The notes beneath the pieces were generated by a model. The model ran no database searches. It was not told where the DNA came from and worked only from the letters and a program-made list of their open reading frames with translations. This document shows positions 58,601 to 64,000 of a DNA stretch of 64,000 bases, piece by piece. How positions within the stretch are numbered: the stretch's first letter is position 1; each line of letters opens with the position of its first letter. This DNA is from Manis javanica (lineage: Eukaryota; Chordata; Mammalia; Pholidota; Manidae), in contig NC_133156.1 of assembly GCF_040802235.1 (NCBI RefSeq), forward strand, positions 188,301,851 to 188,365,850, written 5' to 3'. The position numbers were made by a program, and so were the translations under genes.

Positions 58601-59829
58601 TTATGTTTTTTGCAACCCTCTCTTCTTTGTTCCGTCATCATTTTTCAATTGTCTTAATATTCCCCATGAGATTGCCTTCAATGCAGCATCTTCCTTATTT
58701 TGCTGTACCTTCTTTTTGCATTGGTTTCTTTTTCCTTGATCACAGGAGGATTTTTTCTCTTGCTCTCTTTTGCTTCTGCCTCTGTATAAGGCATGGACTA
58801 GGGGTTTCATTTCTTTCAGTCTGCTTTTGTGAGACTGAGCCAAAGGCTTTCTACAGAGAAAATTTGCTTTGCCTTATTTCAAAAGATGAGCTCTCTGATC
58901 ATCTTATCTACACAAAACTTAAGGGGCCATTTTGTAAACCTGAAACCAAGTTTTAGCTTATGTGAGGTGGTGCAAAGGGAAACTGTGATGTGTTTATTGT
59001 ATTGCCTTTCTATTAATCTCTCTTACTGGGGGATACCCTCAGAATTTTTTTCTGTTCACACTACCTTGAAACATCTCAAACACTCAAGCTTTGTTTTGCC
59101 TGCTCTGTGCTGGGTGCCCTGGGTGAGCTCAGAGCTGTTGAAGCATTGACCATAGTAGCCACCTTACCCGTGGGGGTGGCTGGCCTGAGAACATCACCTT
59201 AGGAGTGAAGAGAGCAGTTCCTTTACTTTGTTTTGTTTTGTTTTTAACTTCTTAAAACCAGACAGAACATCGGACTGTGTCTACTATGAGGTTTTCCAGG
59301 GTTCACCATTGTTGAATGATAAATGGTTCCTGTAAAATGACCATCAGCTTATATTGTCTCCTGTGGCTTCAACTCAAAGGAAATGTATCTCTTTGAGTTA
59401 ACTTTTGTTTTGATTTTAAGAGTTCTTTTTACCCAGAAAACCAAAGAGTGTGAAAGGGAATATGTATTTTTAAACAAAAAAGGTTTACATAAAAATTCTG
59501 GGAGTAGCAATTTTCCTAAACACCAAAATCCATTGATTTGGAGAGAATTTTTAATAGTTTCTCAGAATACCTGACATCATTCAGGTTTCAGGAGTAGAAA
59601 ACCTTTCCATCTGATTAAACAAAATGACTCCTCCTTTTGATTTAGAAAACAAATAGTCCATTGTTACATTTTATTTCAAGAATTCAAATATAAGATTAGA
59701 TAACTACATTTTGAGTTGAATCAGTAAGAGATTTTACAGTAAATTGTACTTTTTGACAACTATGCCTCATGGAAGAAGTTTGAATTTTTTTTTTTTTTGC
59801 ACCCTATGTCTCATTCCTGGCTTCCATTT
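55691..59829. other. Intronic, AT-rich, repeat-poor stretch
   Basis: Four kilobases have no recognised repeat and even AT-rich composition. A 117-codon sense frame (58603-58956) and a lysine-rich 80-codon antisense frame (58601-58843) overlap and have no recognised homology. Depletion of repeats next to a CpG island promoter suggests regulatory content, untested. Confidence 0.5.
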
Positions 59830-59970
59830 ATTCGTATATTCAGTTCATGCAACCGATATTCGTTGAGCATTTAGTTTGTGCCAGCTACTCTTACAAGGCA
59901 CATGTAATTACAACAGTGAAGAAAAGAGACAAATATTCTTGTCCCTGTAGAAATTACATTCTAAGCTATT
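59830..59970 (-). mobile_element. L2 LINE 3' end, antisense
   Basis: 'ttcgttgagcatttagtttgtgccagctactcttacaaggcac', 'aacagtgaagaaaagagacaaatattcttgtccctgtagaaattacattctaagc' is a reverse L2 tail. A 14-base T run at about 59787-59800 precedes it. Confidence 0.8.
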
Positions 59971-60599
59971 GTGGTGTATATAGAACTTTTTATTTATGAT
60001 TTGGAGTAATCATAACTAAACATTGTGTAATAATGATCTGAGAAAAAGTGCGATTTCTTTATATGGGTTTTATACCGTTTGACTTGATATGAAAATAATC
60101 CTAAATCCTGGAAAAAAAATTCCCACTTGAATGGACAACTTTCATTTGAGTTTGAGTTGAAATGTTAAAAACCTGTAGTGTTGCCAGAGGTTTCCACCAG
60201 AAGGTATGTAAATCATCCTCATTTGTGAACCCTGGTAAACCTAACAGCGGACATGGTCTGAAATTTTTCCTCCTTTTTTTTTTTATACCTTTAAAATTGC
60301 TCTCTCTCTTTGCTTTGTGTTTGTGGTGACAAAGCCTGAAAAAAGTGTGACACTGAAAATTGCACAATGGAAATGTAGTCATCTCAGCTATATTGCACAA
60401 TTAATAAGAAAATTTTAAGTTTGCTTTATCTGGTGTACACAGAAAACTAATTTTTTGTTTCTTTGTAAAAAGTGTGTGCTTTCCTAAACAAATAAAACCC
60501 TTAGTGTACACTTATCTCAAACATTAAAGTAGATGTATCTTAAGTGTTTTTTCAGTACCAGTAGCATTAATACGATATGACATGACATAATGATTTTCG
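59971..60599. other. No gene or clear repeat recognised
   Basis: AT-rich presumed intron; a T run near 60275-60283. A 99-codon antisense frame (60101-60400) has no recognised homology. Confidence 0.45.
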
Positions 60600-60740
60600 T
60601 TAATTTATTTTTATTCATAAATATTTAATACATGTTTAAGCACTTGGGGGTATCAGGAACTGGCAAGACAGAGCACCTGTTCATGGTGGTGTTCACATTA
60701 GTGAGACAAAAGATCCTCACGTGAAAATTAAATTTCTTGT
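60600..60740 (-). mobile_element. L2 LINE 3' end, antisense, diverged
   Basis: 'cataaatatttaatacatgtttaagcacttgggggtatcaggaactggcaagacagagcacctgttcatgg' follows the reverse L2 tail. Confidence 0.5.
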
Positions 60741-61714
60741 ATTAGGCAATATGGGGTTTAGCCTGATGGGAAGTCTGGTGTAGGCCATTAGGGTAAGCTT
60801 AGAGCTGGGTTGGACAGACTTTGCTCTAGAGGCCCTGGGTGCCCTTCATGGGAATCCATCTTCTTTCTGAAGTTCCAGCATGGTTAGCAGGGGTTATTTC
60901 TAGCTATTGCAACTCCTCAACGGGAAAGGAAAGAGAGGCAATGGAGCACACTTTCCATCCATTTATTACAGTGGCTAGCTATCCCTGTGGGAAGCAGGGG
61001 CTCTGTGCCTGAGTGTAGACCGTATGTGGACACACTGGGCATAGGACTTAAGTTCTTGAGGATGGAAATTATTCCACAGCCTTGGGAAGCCTGATGCATT
61101 AATGAGGGCCCTCCTTATTGATGTGGACAAGGGGAGCTCCCTGAAAAGTGGAAGAAACACTTAAAAGGGAGGAAAAAGGAAGTTTGAGCAGCTACTGAAG
61201 ACACGTTCTTTCTTCCTCAGTTTTTCCTGGATCAGCCCTGCCTGTGAGATGGGCATGCTTTGGGCCTGATATGCCAAATTCGGGGAGTCTGTATTAATTG
61301 CTCTAATATGTAGGTATGTCCTTTCAGAATTGTTTTGCTTTGGAATTAACCAGAACTCCTCGTGTATGCATTTTTAAATTCTGAAACATAATGCCATGTG
61401 ACTATGGATGTTGTTTTCAATTTCCTAGATTTTCAAAAAATATTACGAATCTTTGTTTTTAGAGTATATATTTTTGTTTATTTGGACCTAAATCTAAGGT
61501 TGAATATGTAATACATACTTGTGTCTTAGATTTAAATCAGGGAAAATAAATCCGAAAGCCTAATGTTTATTTTATCTGTTGATTATTTAGACACTTGTGT
61601 ATAGACCTCTTTGTTTTTTTAAATAACAATTTCTATCAAGAGTTTCTTTTCCTGAAAACTGTGTCTGTGCAGGAACTATAAGACATGTATTTGATTCAGA
61701 AGCCCACCCAAGAT
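60741..61714. other. No gene or clear repeat recognised
   Basis: Presumed intron; only short frames. Confidence 0.45.
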
Positions 61715-61840
61715 AGTTATGTTCATTATCTTGATTGCTGTGATGGTTTCAAGGGTATAAACGTACATCAACACTTACCAAATTATACATTTTAAGTATA
61801 TGCATTTATCGTATACCAATAAAACTTACCTTTAAAAGCC
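61715..61840 (+). mobile_element. L1 3' UTR end, sense
   Basis: 'tcttgattgctgtgatggtttcaagggtataaacgtacatcaacacttaccaaattatacattttaag' and 'gtataccaataaaactta' match an L1 3' terminus. Confidence 0.75.
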
Positions 61841-62789
61841 ACTTAAGTTGTAAAGTATATTTTCAAGATAAAATTCCTATTATAAGAATTACATTTTTTA
61901 AGTTTGTCATATATTTTTTTAATCTACTTTATCTACCATTAATTCACTTCTGTCCCATACCCCAGACACATATATTTTAAGAAAGACAAATAGAACTGAG
62001 GAGGCCTGTACACCAGCTGAAATTTAGATATAGGACCCTAGAGAGCCTTTTTCCGTATGTAAGGCTCACGGGAGTATCTTTAAGCAATTTGCACAAGTTT
62101 GAATGTGGAGATTTGGAGTTGTGTGATTTTCAAGGAATCCTCCTACCCTTATAGTTTAACAGATTATGACTCATCTTGGCATGAATAAAAGAGCATAATT
62201 TTAGTAAGACTTTTTTTAAAAAGAGGTTAAATGGCTTAATGCTTCTTAAATACTGCTCCTTTTTTTTTAAAAACACTTTTACAAATGAAATTTTGTTATG
62301 TTGGACCACAGACTCTGGATAGATTTGTTTAGGAAGAACTAAGTTGCTTTGTTCTTGTGCCCCTGGTCGTTAGCACAGCACAGAAGGCTTAATATATGTT
62401 TGTTAAAGTGGTGGTTTACTACTAATTGGAGATTCCTTCTGTCACCCAATTTATGTTTCAGGAAATTTCCTTTATTGTTGGAATTAATGCTTACAATAAG
62501 TTTAAAAACCTGGCAATTTTTCATGAATAAAAATAGTTTAGGAAAGTTTCCAGAGCTGTCTTTATGGGATTGGGACTACCAGAGTATTAATGAGGTCTGA
62601 TTGTATAGCTGAAGTGCTTCCTACCCCACCAAGGGGGCTTAAGTAGAATTACCCATGCGCAGGCCGCAACCTGGGGTGAAGCCCTGGCTTAGTATGTTTA
62701 AAAGTGCCCAGGTTATTTCAATGTACAGCCACACTGTACCCTGCAGTGCTGTCTCCCATGTCATGTCCCCCAACATGCAAACTTACATT
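61841..62789. other. No gene or clear repeat recognised
   Basis: AT-rich presumed intron. Short overlapping frames at 62339-62600 on both strands carry no recognisable domain. Confidence 0.45.
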
Positions 62790-63060
62790 GTAAAACTTTT
62801 CAAACCTGTAGAAAACTTGAAAGAATAATTCAACAGCGCCCATATTCCCTCTCCCTAGATTCAGTAATTTATGAGCCTCTGTGATCCTTTCCCCTTATAT
62901 GTATACTTTTTTATACCATGTGAATGTAATTTTTAGATATCACGACTCATTTACCATTAAATACTTCTGTGTGCATCTCCTGAGAATAAGAACCTTCTCC
63001 TATATAACCACAATACTGTTGTCACACCTAAGAAAATTAATAACTTGGAAATGTTTTTCA
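62790..63060 (-). mobile_element. Old L1 3' region, antisense
   Basis: 'gtagaaaacttgaaagaataattcaacagcgcccatattccc', 'ttctgtgtgcatctcctgagaataagaaccttctcctatataaccacaatactgttgtcacacc' match the family seen at 18130-18560. Confidence 0.65.
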
Positions 63061-63324
63061 AGAGCTCAAATCCATTTATTAAAGACAAGTGAATTGATAT
63101 TCTACTAAAAATAAAATACATATAAAGTGAGAAGTTATGAAGAATATGAAATTTTGGGAATTTCTGCTAAAGATGTTTTTTTATGTTTGCAAGAAGGCCA
63201 CCACTTCATTTTTCTGAGGTCAGTGCATTTTCTTATGTATGGTGAGGTAAGATCCTTTCTAGCTCTCCATTGCACTTGATCATATCATGAGAAAAGACAT
63301 TTATCAAAGTTCATGCCACAATGT

Positions 63325-63445
63325 GGTTTCGTAGAAAAAGCCATTTTGAGTCAGAACCATGTTGGTTCAAATTCTTGCTCTGCCATTTACTGCAGATGAC
63401 CTCAGAGAAGTTAAATTCTTCTATCAGGATGCTTTCAGAAACCAC
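63325..63445 (+). mobile_element. MIR SINE, sense, 5' part
   Basis: 'gtagaaaaagccattttgagtcagaaccatgttggttcaaattcttgctctgccatttactgcagatgacctcagagaagttaaattcttc' follows the MIR head and core. Confidence 0.75.
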
Positions 63446-63573
63446 CCTCAGGCTTGCTGTAATCATCAGGAAATTTGTTATTTCACAGCAGATCCAGAGG
63501 TAGGCAGGCTCCAGGGTTAGTCAACTCAGTGGCTCAGTTTTTAGTGTCTTTCTGGTGTGCCAGACTCCTCCTC

Positions 63574-63597
63574 GGCTCCGGCTCCGGCTCCGGCTCC
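63574..63597 (+). repeat. (GGCTCC)4 hexanucleotide repeat
   Basis: Four perfect GGCTCC units form a small GC- and CpG-containing island in otherwise moderate sequence. Confidence 0.9.
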
Positions 63598-63784
63598 CTC
63601 CTCAAGCTGGTTCACATCCACACGTTACGGTGCTCGGAGAAAGTCAGAAACCTCTGAACTGGGTGTCAGACTGTCAGTTTCCCTGTCTGATGGGGCATCT
63701 CTGCCCACATCTAACGCAGGGATGGGTTTTCTTAGGGAGAGGAAGGGAAGAATGGACGTGGGGTACTGCTAACTGTTCATTACT

Positions 63785-63905
63785 AACGCTGGTCCCTCGT
63801 TTTCTTTGCTGTAAAGTGGCAACAGTGATATCTAGCTCTGTGGTTACTAATGATACAAAATAGGTAGAACAACAAACACAAAGTCGATGTTTAATAAATG
63901 CTATT
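63785..63905 (+). mobile_element. MIR SINE, sense, 3' part
   Basis: 'cctcgttttctttgctgtaaagtggcaacagtgatatctagc' and 'aaagtcgatgtttaataaatgctattttcag' match the MIR tail and may complete the 5' part at 63325-63445. Confidence 0.6.
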
Positions 63906-64000
63906 TTCAGTTTTCTCTTCTCTCCTTTCCATTTTATAGAAAATTCTGCTTTCCTTTGACACTGCCTCATCCTGTACTAGTGAGCACGTGTGAGTGACTC

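Noticed and set aside
58601..58956. 117-codon plus and lysine-rich 80-codon minus frames
   Set aside because: The two overlap in antisense, so at most one could be real, and neither has a domain or splice sites.
1..64000. Bacterial-type features (operons, CRISPR arrays, ribosome binding sites)
   Set aside because: The whole window has mammalian repeat content, CpG islands and no dense coding; these feature types do not apply.

Overview
The window is nuclear DNA from a placental mammal. It is AT-rich non-coding sequence full of old mammalian interspersed repeats (MIR, L2, old L1, MaLR-type LTRs, hAT and Tigger DNA transposons), with two CpG islands and no recognisable protein-coding exon. I see no primate Alu, rodent B1/B2, ruminant BovB or carnivore tRNA-Lys SINE. 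The youngest-looking L1-type pieces (1-1222 and 29246-29918) remind me of pangolin repeats. That lineage call is recollection plus inference and is weak; a non-primate laurasiathere is the safer statement.

Layout. 1-38 kb: intergenic or intronic repeat mosaic. It holds a 5'-cut L1 3' end at the left edge, MaLR LTR pieces, a solo retroviral LTR near 8.5-9.3 kb, a long L2 (12.2-14.0 kb) split by a retrotransposed poly(A) insert with a 15-bp target-site duplication, several MIRs, and an old L1 (28.5-30.1 kb) split by a younger insertion with a 16-bp duplication. 38.7-39.15 kb: a compact CpG island ending at a combined MEF2/TATA-like box. 40-50 kb: mostly antisense L1 fragments, including an inverted-repeat rearrangement at 48.4-49.5 kb. 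52.3-54.0 kb: a large CpG island with five inverted CCAAT boxes, a CRE-like site, AP-1 sites, a (GCC)9 tract and a consensus splice donor at 53878. I read this as the TATA-less promoter and mostly non-coding first exon of a plus-strand gene whose coding exons lie beyond the window. I could not identify the gene. 54-64 kb: presumed first intron, repeat-poor at first, with scattered MIR, L2 and L1 pieces further on.

How it works together: the strong island probably drives the gene. The smaller island 14 kb upstream could be an alternative or divergent promoter. The remaining long open frames are explained by repeats or GC-rich composition, or have no homology or exon context that I can see. Repeat family calls come from recognising consensus-like sequence by eye, so their edges are approximate to about 10-50 bases.
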